64,000 nt of DNA. Origin: Clostridiales bacterium Firm_14 (lineage in GTDB: Bacteria > Bacillota > Clostridia > Saccharofermentanales > Saccharofermentanaceae). Positions 53,901 to 63,163 of this stretch are shown here, one piece after another. The stretch covers positions 1-64,000 of the forward strand of contig LVAT01000020.1 of NCBI GenBank assembly GCA_001604135.1, written 5' to 3'. How positions within the stretch are numbered: the first letter of the stretch is position 1; the number at the start of each line of letters is the position of its first letter. The notes beneath the pieces are model-generated. The model was given only the letters and a program-made list of their open reading frames with translations, was not told the origin of the DNA and did not search any database. Made by a program: the position numbers and the translations under genes.

Positions 53901-54872
53901 ATTTTGTTTGTCCTTATTCTCACTCTTATTATAGAATTCATAAGGATCTACGGCATAGTAAGAAGTATTACCGTCAGTCATCGGGCTGCTGAAATCGGCA
54001 CTGATAAAATGGAACTTGACTCTGGGCGTAACAACGGTGCTCTCATCCTCGTGCTCGATGATAACATAGACACTGAAATGCCCTGCTTCGAATTCAACCT
54101 TGCCGTTTTTGACATCAGAATCGATCTTCTCGACCTTCTTATTCTTGATATCGACAGGCTTGCCGCTTTCCGCAAGTTCATCAGGAACATAAATGACCTC
54201 TGTTTCATTTTTTGTAACACTGTTACATTCTTCCGATGCTACCTCAATCTTGAGGGGCTCAGCAGGCTGCCATTCGTTGCCTTCCTTATCAAAGACCTTG
54301 ATGTCGTAAGCTGCGATAACCTTTGCACCGCTGACTTCGACCTCTGCTTTCTCTGCAGTAACCTTAACGTCTGTAGGTAAAAGGCCTGAAACGTATATAT
54401 CTTCGCCTTCAGCCTTGATCCTGCGCTCTTTGAGCTCGATATCAGGCTTAGCGGGCTTTGTCTCATTATTCTCAGGCTCTGAAGGAACCTCTTCAGAACT
54501 TTCTGTTTCTTTTATATCTGTTTCTGTGGATTCTGTTGTCTCGGGTTCTGCCGGCTCTGTGTTTTCGATATCCGTGAAACCCGTTTCATTTTCTCCTTCT
54601 GTAACATCGATGACATCAGTTTCATTTTTCTCTTCCGGTGTCACATTCTCGATCGTGGTTTCAACGGGAGCTGCTGTGTTCTCTACAACGGGAGCCTCGC
54701 TCTCGGTCGAAGACACATCTGCATCTTCGACCTCATCAGCGAAAACGGTTCTAATGGAATTAAAGAACTGGCCTGCTTTGTCATAGGACATGATTACGGA
54801 AGCTGTCATTGCCGAGACCAGAACGATAGCAACGAGCTTTTTGGATAAGATACGATAGTTAATGCGCTTCAT
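47976..54872 (-). CDS. Giant sortase-anchored surface protein with InlB-type repeats
   Basis: About 2298 residues; AGGA 7 nt before ATG 54872 fits better than the ATG at 54878. Order: signal peptide (to ~45), an acidic Thr/Glu-rich region (~45-150), a beta domain, then many InlB B-/Listeria-Bacteroides-type repeats recognised by GW-Y/F-x-x-x motifs (FGGWFADIE, FLGWYTNEAG, FMGWYRVYDN, FRGWRVVRPD, FIGWTTNSD) and ending LYAVW-like. The C-terminus has ITPTG, a hydrophobic stretch and RRRRKKKENE. It is the first gene of the pilus locus, so a tip adhesin role is likely; ligand unknown. Confidence 0.85.
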   Translation of the reverse strand: MKRINYRILSKKLVAIVLVSAMTASVIMSYDKAGQFFNSIRTVFADEVEDADVSSTESEAPVVENTAAPVETTIENVTPEEKNETDVIDVTEGENETGFTDIENTEPAEPETTESTETDIKETESSEEVPSEPENNETKPAKPDIELKERRIKAEGEDIYVSGLLPTDVKVTAEKAEVEVSGAKVIAAYDIKVFDKEGNEWQPAEPLKIEVASEECNSVTKNETEVIYVPDELAESGKPVDIKNKKVEKIDSDVKNGKVEFEAGHFSVYVIIEHEDESTVVTPRVKFHFISADFSSPMTDGNTSYYAVDPYEFYNKSENKDKQNSQILKDDESLELIADPVNTATKHFYGWYVVDPYVKSGETDEYGIGKNNNKLYYTWPAKPDHIAFEKPISISEKNVSVGDTVNWSLDGVTGSGAVDKDGNVHVLVAPVYENYHFVNFMQFAHDSGAGSSASNLMTRKLLVFGGASSAEVKVSDVAATSTDAVRLIFKGWEYYDGTDWVKVETIDYNGNELKDPGKDGKYITVTGDIDLYPIFIEARWADFNVGISGNGATYVESRYLMAWEETGVNASLSEIERQSILTKLDAPTRKGYDFGGWFADIENYNPNTGEFTGGRQITGTTITDGKVSVLTGTTITGMEGGSKAWEVSDGKLKFYYGLSRLTLYAKWIPAATNISIVYWTENAQEQNYVAPSDPKDDYTSASVKIISTTDLNAQLGTSYASGSTLPLSALKNFKVNSVSILNEQYLDEAGAVPADEKKFYDLDENLSDASVVINGDGTTVINVYFSRKVFKIVFHIGRDGYVKSGGHQKPADTPDTWDGNWIEYMFKDSKVTALGYTNSHNASESYSGTYSMSYKGNTYDSTYVTTNANVMGDYDPADDEANLYVIKAKYGAYIGDRWPSPSNPNFTFAGPDNSKYTLYIWAAYYGSLYCRIANERNTVGNPQGANPDINGVYQYMSAELCSNRAGDAIINENQVHHLVAWFGEKNKSTRFKQYHILYEAIPGTYDPNTAHIVSGNDYQSYNLTTWSQEHTAGDKSEIAGRNFIELSDSPRFLISNLEPQFQLVDTPDGYELFYSCYNPTQVTNPDISGQKDYHIYFFLRPKQYNLTFMYENEADHKTDTYYYTQSLADANKYDPPSRTGYEFLGWYTNEAGIGEPFDFANSTMPKANVLLYPVLKALKYKVEIDPNGGEIDHINHDETSSYDGSGRGAFNRGVLYKLDPVTGQQVLDDQNQPIVERPADSGYRRDQSTYFNGTYGERIGQYTLSPKNYVQLSDKDAATYRGHVYYYVNMQYKDTDGGERGLPSDLRNALYVDGTYGTGMYKNNDASQGYTELYDLYDFYYKVAEANKNNGSRPDITLLSFDQWKATYVSTQKYRHITESEHWTFMGWYRVYDNGSEASMPYNFNDPVYGEIKLRAKWRLDGGIYIRYNPYFIVEENGQFTAVIGDIERWTDPALPATQLYADQSLTNILRAPTHVTENWVFRGWRVVRPDGNSSTITVNGQQYTYQQWTPIQFDENGNPIYYSPGDDFTVNSALVTQTDGHGGIIHMQAYYERVSDSYRRPDVTNLILDANNAHDGYVNETDSTLLPALSGPGSSYINTTDGSHPTQILLGDFQSNISLHLYRYATIKSYNQITGRNFFAHKNDYLLLGFDENSDPNRPTTTKPYIPAYAADSVIAVTRNDARTLYAMWEPMVYVTFVNTTDKKITINLSGSGNSTISIVNKATGEFDREAATSTITVPAKSGDVNGEVKIVLPGAVAGTDTVTATATNDHLGYKLKVNGVFGSTDSYGTGSDKIPFGGTATYTGTLVTNPTGIIVTYTEEPVLQVIYNVNGGIWTESSENYVHASGDLYTIDSEKIVNNSYRPSDPDHNSKIFIGWTTNSDIASHSDFSSDTAVTWGETTITPDSGSNVLEKIKSDYLWDFSQQPPYNQTLYAVWSDTVMVRYNIVYGNINANPVKLHTWNGPAVTNTPGAYAFYQDSSDLRYVTYTVAKGECVPKPADPSPNSEKTGWVFIKWLKYNSTTDGYRSSAKNIDQNVQTVLNNYGFDFTQPVTENVTLVTSWTERKRQTFTFTVENRTEGGNSADEFDYNIEIQNVQVWGKMNSSALEYGAPNSTWGSVSTRLKNNQQYMVTITVTRTTAEPYEYSVWITVTDKDGLVVKEDYLQQCVKQKVYDYVSDYRYTLNITQSQKNGYTSEVFVENVVPENNITYSTDNSTLSYTFAVEQATRRPQNFTSNDNAFEPDENNSLTVVFKNKGTALITPTGVTSNVHPYALLLASSLLLVPVVLKRRRRKKKENE

Positions 54873-54914
54873 AATCATGTCCTATTTTTACAAATTGCCT
54901 AGTCTTACACTCCG

Positions 54915-54948
54915 ATGATAACAAAGCACCGGGGACAGAATGGGGACA
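54915..54948 (-). promoter_or_regulatory. Promoter of the giant surface protein with TGTCCC direct repeats
   Basis: TGTCCC (54943-54948), 5 bp, TGTCCC (54932-54937), 11 bp, -10 TATCAT (54915-54920). Layout is the same as at the pilin promoter. Confidence 0.7.
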
Positions 54949-54996
54949 CTATTAAGCTAATAAATAATAAGAATCTGTGAATTCAGTAAATCATAA

Positions 54997-55022
54997 AAGA
55001 AAAAGCCGGTATGTTTACCGGC
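54997..55022 (-). terminator. Terminator of the suf operon
   Basis: GCCGGTA pairs with TACCGGC (55005-55022), followed on the minus strand by TTTTTC. Confidence 0.8.
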
Positions 55023-55051
55023 CGTAATAAAGCAAAAATCAATGTCGGTGT

Positions 55052-55486
55052 TCAGTCCGGCTGCTGGTTCAGGGCGTCTTCCAGTGTGTGCCAGGCAAGA
55101 ACCGCGCACTTAACTCTGGCAGGGACTTTCGCTACACCGGCCAATGCCGAGCAGTCTTCAAGCCTGTCTATGTATTCCTTCTCATCAGCTTCGCCCTTGA
55201 TCATTCGAAGATAGAGATCGACAAGGCCTTTTGCCTCTTCAACAGTCTTCCCCTTGATCAGGTCGATCATGAGAGATGCGGATGCCTGCGATATGGCGCA
55301 GCCGCTTCCGATGAAGCCCAAGTCTTCTATGATGCCGTTCTCGATCTTCACCTGAAGAACGATATCATCACCGCAAGTCGGGTTGTTGCCTTCAAGACTT
55401 ACCGTAGCACCTGGCACGGGCCTTCTGTTGTGAGCAGCTCGGCTGTTTTCCGTTATTATCTGAGAATATAAGCTTTTAAGATCCAA
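55052..55486 (-). CDS. sufU: SufU-type Fe-S scaffold / sulfur acceptor
   Basis: 144 residues. The three conserved Cys of SufU are present (GNNPTCGDD, GSGCAISQAS, and CAVLAWHTL), and the Asp of PTCGDD. SufU accepts persulfide sulfur from SufS with zinc in Bacillota. It overlaps sufS by 11 bp and ends the operon before a terminator. Confidence 0.9.
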   Translation of the reverse strand: MDLKSLYSQIITENSRAAHNRRPVPGATVSLEGNNPTCGDDIVLQVKIENGIIEDLGFIGSGCAISQASASLMIDLIKGKTVEEAKGLVDLYLRMIKGEADEKEYIDRLEDCSALAGVAKVPARVKCAVLAWHTLEDALNQQPD

Positions 55487-56702
55487 TTCCCATTACCTTC
55501 CTTGTCTGCTCTACAGAGCGGATAAATATGTCAACATCGTCCATGTCGTTATAGATCGCAAAGCTTGCGCGGAGGCATGACCCGATCCCCAGCCTTTCCA
55601 TTAATGGTTCTGCGCAATGGTGACCTGCTCGGACGCATACGCCATAAGAATCCATTATCGTGGCAGCATCATGCGGATGAACGCCTCTGATATTAAAAGA
55701 TATAAGGCTCCCGGATTTATCTGAACCGGACGGATAGATATCGATCCGTCCGAGTGCATTTAATCCTTCTAAGGCTTTCTTACAAAGCTCTGTCTCGTGT
55801 TCTCTGATCTTATCAAGGCCTATTGCTTCCACATAACGTATTGCTTCGACAAGGCCCGCTTCATCGCCCAGATTGCACGTTCCGGCTTCGAATTTTCTCG
55901 GTGGCTTGGCATATGTCGTGCCGCTCTCATGAACGTGGGAGATCATGTCGCCGCCGCTTAGGAACGGAGGCATAGCATCCAGCAATTCATATTTACCGTA
56001 AAGAACACCTATTCCCATCGGTCCGTAGACCTTATGTCCGGAGAATGCCACAAAATCAGCATCCATATCCCTGACGTTGACCTTCATGTGCGCTACGCTC
56101 TGTGCACAGTCAATGACAGCTATACCGCCGTTCTGATGAACAAGTCTTGAGGCAAGCTTTACGGGATTTTCGATTCCCAACACATTGGATACATGGGCCA
56201 TGGCCAGGATCTTGGTAGAGCTTCCTATCTTCGAAGTCAGTTCTTCTTCGGTATATTCACCCTGTTCGGTTGGATAGAGATAAACAACTTTGGCGCCGGT
56301 TACTTCGGCTACGCGCTGCCACGGAACGAGATTACTGTGATGTTCCGATACGGCAACCGCTATCTCATCGTCTGTTTTAAGATTTGCAAGACCATAACTG
56401 TAAGCAACAAGATTAAGTGCTTCTGTTGCGTTGCGGGTGAAGATCACCTCTTCAGCCCGCTCGGCATTCAGAAAAGCTGCAATTACTTGTCTTGCATTCT
56501 CATGTACATCAGTCGCTCTCATTGCGAGCTCGTAAACTCCCCTGTGGGGGTTTGCATTGTCGCCTGTGTAATATCTCTTAACGGCAGCCAGCACCACATC
56601 CGGCTTCTGCGTTGTCGCAGCGTTATCGAGATATACCATGCGCATATCGTTTTCGAGCTTACTTAGTATCTTAAAGTCTTTCTTATAATACTGAGAGAGC
56701 AT
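55476..56702 (-). CDS. sufS: Cysteine desulfurase SufS
   Basis: 408 residues. The N-terminus (KDFKILSKLENDMRMVYLDNAATTQKP) fits the SufS start at ATG 56702. PLP-Lys is in DADFVAFSGHKVYGPMG and the active Cys in VRAGHHCAEPLM. It takes sulfur from cysteine for Fe-S cluster assembly and passes it to SufU. The start overlaps the end of the interrupted sufD by 20 bp. Confidence 0.92.
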   Translation of the reverse strand: MLSQYYKKDFKILSKLENDMRMVYLDNAATTQKPDVVLAAVKRYYTGDNANPHRGVYELAMRATDVHENARQVIAAFLNAERAEEVIFTRNATEALNLVAYSYGLANLKTDDEIAVAVSEHHSNLVPWQRVAEVTGAKVVYLYPTEQGEYTEEELTSKIGSSTKILAMAHVSNVLGIENPVKLASRLVHQNGGIAVIDCAQSVAHMKVNVRDMDADFVAFSGHKVYGPMGIGVLYGKYELLDAMPPFLSGGDMISHVHESGTTYAKPPRKFEAGTCNLGDEAGLVEAIRYVEAIGLDKIREHETELCKKALEGLNALGRIDIYPSGSDKSGSLISFNIRGVHPHDAATIMDSYGVCVRAGHHCAEPLMERLGIGSCLRASFAIYNDMDDVDIFIRSVEQTRKVMGIGS

Positions 56703-57705
56703 CGAGTCTTTCTCCCATTGATTTCGTTACTCTGTTTTTAATATCTTCATTAGCGATCATGTCGACAACAGGCGAGAACCTGGATTCGATGATCAGGCGC
56801 TTCGCGTCTCTTAACGGCACTCCCCTTGACTGGAGATAGAAGAGCATATCGTCATCAAGTCTGGTCGTCGTTGCCGCATGCATTCCCTCGACCCACTCTT
56901 CTCCGCAGAGGATGAGCGGTGTTGTAAGATTTATTACTTCATCGGAAAGCATTACGGTATCTTAGCCTTCGTGACCGATCGCATGCACGCATCCGCGCTT
57001 GAAGTCGACAGTCTTCCTCAAAGTCTTATAAGCGCGTCCTGACAGAAGTCCGATTGCCTTGATCTCTGAGAATGTTTCCTTACCGTAGAAGTTAGTGCTG
57101 TCATTCATGTCGAGCACTTCGTCGTTGTCAGCAAGATATGCCGTTGTTACGTTGCAGCGGCTGTTATCGCCGATAAGTTCTGAACGGATTCCGTAAAGTG
57201 CACGGAGGCTTCCTATAGCAATCCTGACTACTTCAATATCAGCGTTCTCTTCGGCTTTAATTGCAACACCGCTCCTGACGTCTGAACGGATACCCGACAG
57301 ATTAAGCAGATAAAGCTTTACTTTAGCATCCCTGTGAGCATAGACCTGTGTCAGGATATCCAATTGCTCTTCATTCTCAGAATCAATTATCTGAACAAGC
57401 TCGGCTTCGGCTCCTTCAAATACTTCAAGGCATTCTCTTACAACGCCTTCCTTATATTCTGATACGAAAGTGTTATCCCCGCTTTTTGCAGCCACACTCT
57501 TGCACTTGATTACCGATGCATTAGCTTTAACGTCGTTGTCAAAATCTGCTCCCGCACCGCTTACCATGTCATCGAAAACAGGACTTACGGAATATTTTTC
57601 CAGCTTTTTGGAATTATTTATGTCTCTCTCGAAAACTTCCGGTGCATAATTAACCTTCAGGTGGTTCCATGTAGGCATCGGAATAGTATTTACTCTGTAA
57701 CTCAT
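56683..57705 (-). pseudogene. sufD: sufD interrupted by an in-frame TAA
   Basis: A SufD-like frame runs from ATG 57705 to 56683, broken only by TAA at 56962-56964. Both sides are in the same frame: N-terminal 247 residues end GCVHAIGHEG, then stop, then DTVMLSDEVINLTTPLILCG. A typical SufD continues without a break here, with Glu the likely original residue (GAA to TAA). The downstream ATG 56952 lacks a ribosome site. SufD normally pairs with SufB and SufC to build clusters; this copy would make a truncated protein. A sequencing error or readthrough is also possible. Confidence 0.8.
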
Positions 57706-57718
57706 AACAATACCTCTG

Positions 57719-59140
57719 TCAGCCTATGCTGCCTTTCATCTCAAGATTGATCAGATTGTTCATTTCAACTGCGTACTCGACCGGAAGTTCTTTCGCGATT
57801 GGCTCGGCAAAACCGCCTACGATAAGGGCCTTTGCATCGTCTTCAGATAAGCCTCTGCTCATCAGATAGAAGATCGAATCTTCGCTGATCCTTCCGATCT
57901 TTGCTTCATGACCGATGTCGACCTTGCTGTTTCTGATATCTGATACAGGGATCGTGTCAGATCTGGACTGGTCATCGAGCATCAAGGACTCGCATGTGAC
58001 TGCGGACTTGCTGTTCTCAGCTTCACGGGTGATCTTTACTTCAGATCTGAAGTTGGACTTGCCGCCGTCTCTGGAGATCGACTTGGTCGTGATATGAGAA
58101 CTTGTATTTCTTCCCATATGGATTACCTTGGCGCCCGTATCCAGCTCCTGGCCTTCACCTGCGAAAGTAATGCCCGTGTATTCCATTCTGGAATTATCGC
58201 CTTTGAGGATGCTCATAGGATAGAGATAGGACGTGTGTGAACCGAATGAACCTGATACCCATTCGATTATTCCGCCCTCTTCAACAATAGCACGCTTGGA
58301 ATTAAGGTTATACATGTTCTTGGACCAATTCTCGATCGTCGAATATCTTACACGTGAATTCTTGCCGATATAGATCTCAACGCATCCTGCATGGAGATTA
58401 GCGATGTTGTACTTAGGAGCTGAGCAGCCTTCGATGAAGTGCAGATATGCATCATCTTCAACGATAATGAGAGTATGCTCGAACTGTCCTGCACCAGGTG
58501 CATTGAGTCTGAAATAAGACTGCAGCGGGATCTCTACAGATACGCCCTTAGGAACGTATACGAAAGAGCCACCTGACCATACAGCACCGTGAAGCGCCGC
58601 AAACTTATGGTCTGTGGGAGGTATCAGCTTCATGAAGTGTGATCTGACGACATCAGCCATATCACCCTTCAATGCACTCTCGATATCTGTATAGATTACG
58701 CCCTGTGCCTCAACTTCTTTTCGCACATTATGGTAGACGATTTCAGAATCGTACTGGGCACCTACACCGGCAAGCGACTTACGCTCAGACTGAGGAATAC
58801 CGAGCTTCTCAAATGTATTCTTGATATCTTCCGGAACATCTTCCCACTTTGCGCTCATCTCGCCCTTAGGACGTACATAAGTAACGATATTATCCATATC
58901 AAGTCCGTCGATCGGCGGTCCCCATGTAGGGATATCAAGTGAGTTATAAGTCTTCAGCGCTTCAAACCTGAATTCAGCCATCCATTCAGGATCTTCCTTT
59001 TCCAGTGAGATCTGTCTTACCACTTTCTCAGTAAGACCTGAATTGACTATCATTGCAGGATCAAGTTTGTCCTTAAAATCATACAGGGTGCGGTCAATCG
59101 CATCGACCCTGGTCTTCTCTTCAACTTCAAACATGATCAC
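57719..59140 (-). CDS. sufB: Fe-S cluster assembly protein SufB
   Basis: 473 residues. The SufB beta-helix core is evident (GSFVYVPKGVSVEIPLQSYF, then EGCSAPKYNIANLHAGCVEI, SVTCES-like AVTCESLMLDDQS, and RSDTIPVSDIRN, GHEAKIGRIS). SufB with SufC and SufD forms the scaffold for cluster building. It starts 4 bp inside the end of sufC. It lies 13 bp before the interrupted sufD, so a SufB2C2-like complex may carry the work if SufD is nonfunctional. Confidence 0.92.
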   Translation of the reverse strand: MIMFEVEEKTRVDAIDRTLYDFKDKLDPAMIVNSGLTEKVVRQISLEKEDPEWMAEFRFEALKTYNSLDIPTWGPPIDGLDMDNIVTYVRPKGEMSAKWEDVPEDIKNTFEKLGIPQSERKSLAGVGAQYDSEIVYHNVRKEVEAQGVIYTDIESALKGDMADVVRSHFMKLIPPTDHKFAALHGAVWSGGSFVYVPKGVSVEIPLQSYFRLNAPGAGQFEHTLIIVEDDAYLHFIEGCSAPKYNIANLHAGCVEIYIGKNSRVRYSTIENWSKNMYNLNSKRAIVEEGGIIEWVSGSFGSHTSYLYPMSILKGDNSRMEYTGITFAGEGQELDTGAKVIHMGRNTSSHITTKSISRDGGKSNFRSEVKITREAENSKSAVTCESLMLDDQSRSDTIPVSDIRNSKVDIGHEAKIGRISEDSIFYLMSRGLSEDDAKALIVGGFAEPIAKELPVEYAVEMNNLINLEMKGSIG

Positions 59141-59877
59141 ACCTCTTCCGTTACTGAGGCATAACCAAATTCATTGATCCTGTCGATAAGACTTCTGTCT
59201 CCTGTTCTTAAGATCTTGCACTTGCCGATTACGTGGACCTTATCGACATCAAGTCCGTCAAGGATACTCGCATTATGAGTAATGATGACCAGAGAGTTTT
59301 CCTTGTTATGGAAGTGTCTGATGCCCTGGGTTACGGTCTTTACCGCATCGACGTCAAGGCCTGAGTCTGTCTCATCCAGAAATGCAAGCTTCGGCTGGAG
59401 CATAAGGAGCTGCAATATCTCAGCCTTCTTCTTCTCTCCGCCTGAGAAACCGACGTTAAGGTATCTGTCAGCATATGCATGATCCATGCCGAGCGCATCC
59501 ATCTTCTCTTCGAGTTCGCGTCTGAAAGCAACGATCTTTTCCTTTGTTCCCTTGATCGAACCTCTTGCTGTTCTTAAGAAGTTCTCCATCGTGACTCCGG
59601 GAATCTCCAGAGGATTCTGGAATGACATAAAGATTCCTTTTCGCGCTCTCTCGTCAGGCGAAGCATCAGTAATGACTTCCCCGTCGAAAAGTATCTGGCC
59701 GCCCTCCACTTCATATGAAGGATTGCCCATTACCGCTGATACGAGAGTTGATTTTCCTACACCGTTCTGTCCCATGAGGACATGGATCTCGCCCGGTTCG
59801 ATCTTGAGATCGACACCGTTAAGGATCGTCTTGTCCTCTACTGCTACCTTGAGATTTTTTATTTCCAAAAGTGCCAT
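59137..59877 (-). CDS. sufC: Fe-S cluster assembly ATPase SufC
   Basis: 246 residues. Walker A GQNGVGKST, signature FSGGEKKK, Walker B LAFLDETDSGLD; this is typical SufC. First gene of the sufCBDSU operon. Its promoter carries a GTTAGT-N4-ACTAAC palindrome, also found before the DUF3793/flavodoxin genes, indicating iron control. Confidence 0.93.
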   Translation of the reverse strand: MALLEIKNLKVAVEDKTILNGVDLKIEPGEIHVLMGQNGVGKSTLVSAVMGNPSYEVEGGQILFDGEVITDASPDERARKGIFMSFQNPLEIPGVTMENFLRTARGSIKGTKEKIVAFRRELEEKMDALGMDHAYADRYLNVGFSGGEKKKAEILQLLMLQPKLAFLDETDSGLDVDAVKTVTQGIRHFHNKENSLVIITHNASILDGLDVDKVHVIGKCKILRTGDRSLIDRINEFGYASVTEEV

Positions 59878-59903
59878 TTAAGGTACCCCAATCTAATCAG
59901 ATA

Positions 59904-59919
59904 GTTAGTTGTAACTAAC
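59904..59919. promoter_or_regulatory. Palindromic operator at the suf promoter
   Basis: GTTAGT (59904-59909), 4 bp, ACTAAC (59914-59919). It lies just downstream of the -10, over the transcription start. The same palindrome occurs at 63766-63781. A DtxR-family regulator gene sits nearby. Confidence 0.75.
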
Positions 59920-59930
59920 TTCAAATGAAT

Positions 59931-59959
59931 TATATACCATTTTGGTGGGTTTATGGCAA
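59931..59959 (-). promoter_or_regulatory. suf operon promoter
   Basis: -35 TTGCCA (59954-59959), 17-bp spacer, -10 TATATA (59931-59936; TATAAT is also possible 2 bp on). Confidence 0.65.
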
Positions 59960-60059
59960 AACTCAAAAGATTATTGCTCAAAAAACGTTGAATTTCGGGC
60001 ATTTTTCAGCGTTTTTGTTACTAATGAAAATCACATTCAGTGTACAACCATTAAGAATT

Positions 60060-60097
60060 AAATGGGGAGCCTCAAATGATGCTCCCCATTTAGTTTT
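60060..60097. terminator. Terminator between the DtxR-family gene and sufC
   Basis: AAATGGGGAGC (60060-60070) is the exact complement of GCTCCCCATTT (60081-60091), followed by AGTTTTTG on the plus strand; the minus strand also has T-rich sequence. Confidence 0.8.
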
Positions 60098-60130
60098 TGT
60101 GCCATTCGGGTAAAGGTTGGTTTGTCTATG

Positions 60131-60493
60131 TTATGTTTTTCTGGATTCCTTTAATGCTTCAAATGTTTTGTCGCTCAACACATGTTCGATCCTGCAAGCA
60201 TCACCTGAAGCAGTCTCTTCATCAACGCCGAGAGACATGATGAAATCCTTTAAGACAATACGCTTCTCATAGATGTTCTTAGCGATACTCTCCCCTTTCT
60301 CAGTCAGAGTAATATACCCCTGGGGATCGATCTTTATATATTCCTCGGTCTTTAGTTTTCCCATTGCACGGCTTACGCTCGGCTTCGAGAAACCTAAGTG
60401 ATTTGCAACATCCAAAGAACGGACCGGCCTTCCATTTTCGGAAAGCTGCAATACAGATTCCAGATACATTTGCCCCGATTCTCTAAGGCTCAT
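60131..60493 (-). CDS. DtxR/MntR-family metal-dependent regulator
   Basis: 120 residues from ATG 60493, which has AGGAGG 4 nt upstream; an earlier ATG at 60559 is less likely. N-terminal winged helix (LRESGQMYLESVLQL, then LDVANHLGFSKPSVSRAM) and the metal-binding/dimer part (IVLKDFIMSLGVDEETASGDACRIEHVLSD) match the family, including the Glu-x-x-Cys-x-x-Glu-type ligands rearranged as GDACRIEH. There is no SH3-like third domain. It probably senses Fe or Mn and binds the GTTAGT-N4-ACTAAC palindromes at the suf and DUF3793 promoters. Confidence 0.82.
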   Translation of the reverse strand: MSLRESGQMYLESVLQLSENGRPVRSLDVANHLGFSKPSVSRAMGKLKTEEYIKIDPQGYITLTEKGESIAKNIYEKRIVLKDFIMSLGVDEETASGDACRIEHVLSDKTFEALKESRKT

Positions 60494-60580
60494 AAAACCT
60501 CCTGTTTTAAAAGGGAGAAGGACTGCCGCCTTCATCTGACGGCAGCCCCCCCTAGACATGATGTATAAACAGAGGAGAAA

Positions 60581-61915
<1,335 letters not shown>

Positions 61916-61920
61916 TTATT

Positions 61921-62676
61921 TCAGTTCGCCTTTTTCGCGCCCTGATTTGCAACTGCTTTCATCTTTGCTTCGATAGCAGACTGGTCACCGAGATATCTGT
62001 GGCTTATTGCCTTGAAGTCATCGCCGAGCTCATAAACGAGCGGTGTTCCGGTAGGAATATTGAGGCCTAAGATATCTTCATCAGAGATGTTATCGAGATA
62101 TTTAACGAGAGCTCTTAAAGAGTTTCCGTGTGCTGCGATAAGAACGCTCTTGCCTGCGCGGATCTCGGGTACGATCGTCTCGAGATAATAAGGAATGACT
62201 CTCTCGATCGTTGTCTCAAGACTCTCTGTCAAAGGCAGGAAGTACTTGTCAACATATTTGTAAGCAGGCTGCTTGGCAGGATTTCTCTCGTCATCTTCTT
62301 CCAATGCCGGAGGTTTAACATCGAAAGAACGTCTCCAGATCTTTACCTGGTCCTCGCCGTATTTCTCGGCTGTCTCAGACTTGTTCAAGCCCTGAAGCGC
62401 ACCATAGTGACGCTCATTAAGCTTCCATGACTTGATCTGGGGAATATAGATCTCATCCATCTCATCGAGGACGAGATTTGCCGTATGAATAGCTCTCTTA
62501 AGAACGGATGTGAAGCATACATCAAAAGAGATTCCCTCTTCCTTAAGAAGTCTTCCGCCGTTCTTTGCTTCTTCTCTTCCGGCATCCGAGAGATCAACAT
62601 CGGTCCAACCCGTAAAAAGGTTTGCCTTGTTCCATTCAGATTCGCCGTGTCTTATAAGTACGATTCTGTAACTCAT
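61921..62676 (-). CDS. gpmA: 2,3-bisphosphoglycerate-dependent phosphoglycerate mutase
   Basis: 251 residues; GGAG 5 nt before ATG 62676. Phospho-His motif [10 protein letters not shown], the [10 protein letters not shown] segment, [10 protein letters not shown] and [14 protein letters not shown] are typical of GpmA. It interconverts 3- and 2-phosphoglycerate. Many Clostridia use the cofactor-independent type, so a GpmA here is a mild oddity. It is next to enolase. Confidence 0.93.
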   Translation of the reverse strand: MSYRIVLIRHGESEWNKANLFTGWTDVDLSDAGREEAKNGGRLLKEEGISFDVCFTSVLKRAIHTANLVLDEMDEIYIPQIKSWKLNERHYGALQGLNKSETAEKYGEDQVKIWRRSFDVKPPALEEDDERNPAKQPAYKYVDKYFLPLTESLETTIERVIPYYLETIVPEIRAGKSVLIAAHGNSLRALVKYLDNISDEDILGLNIPTGTPLVYELGDDFKAISHRYLGDQSAIEAKMKAVANQGAKKAN

Positions 62677-62716
62677 TTTCACTCCAGTTCCGGTCAGTTG
62701 CCTGACCTGATAGTTA

Positions 62717-63139
62717 TTAAGATGCGAGAGCTGCGCCTAACTCCTTGCAGTTCTCAACGCCGTCAGCGTCAGGTGCATCGTTTACGATAACGCTGTCACA
62801 AACGAGGTTTGCGCCAGCTGCCTTGCAGCGGTCTTCCCAGTTTCTCATCCATTCGCCGTCGCCCCAGCCGTATGAACCGAAGAGAGCGATCTTCTTGCCT
62901 GAAAGAGAACCCTCAATGCCTGTGAACATAGGATCGAATTCGCCTTCCTCAAGAACTTCTGCACCCATTGCAGGGCAACCGAATGCGATTGCGTCAAATT
63001 CAGCAACCTTATCTGCCGTAAAATCTGAAGGTCCGAGCAAAGCTACCTCTGCTCCCTTCTCCTTCATACCGTCAACTACTGCATTAGCCATAGCTTCCGT
63101 ATTGCCTGTACCACTCCAAAAAACAACTGCTGTTTTCAT
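62717..63139 (-). CDS. Flavodoxin
   Basis: 140 residues. FMN phosphate loop [10 protein letters not shown] at ~10-19, GCPAMG and [12 protein letters not shown] match short-chain flavodoxins. It is a low-potential electron carrier, able to replace ferredoxin under iron limitation. It lies 24 bp after the DUF3793 gene and is probably under the same iron-type operator. Confidence 0.92.
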   Translation of the reverse strand: MKTAVVFWSGTGNTEAMANAVVDGMKEKGAEVALLGPSDFTADKVAEFDAIAFGCPAMGAEVLEEGEFDPMFTGIEGSLSGKKIALFGSYGWGDGEWMRNWEDRCKAAGANLVCDSVIVNDAPDADGVENCKELGAALAS

Positions 63140-63163
63140 TTATGTAATTCCTTTCTATGGCGC

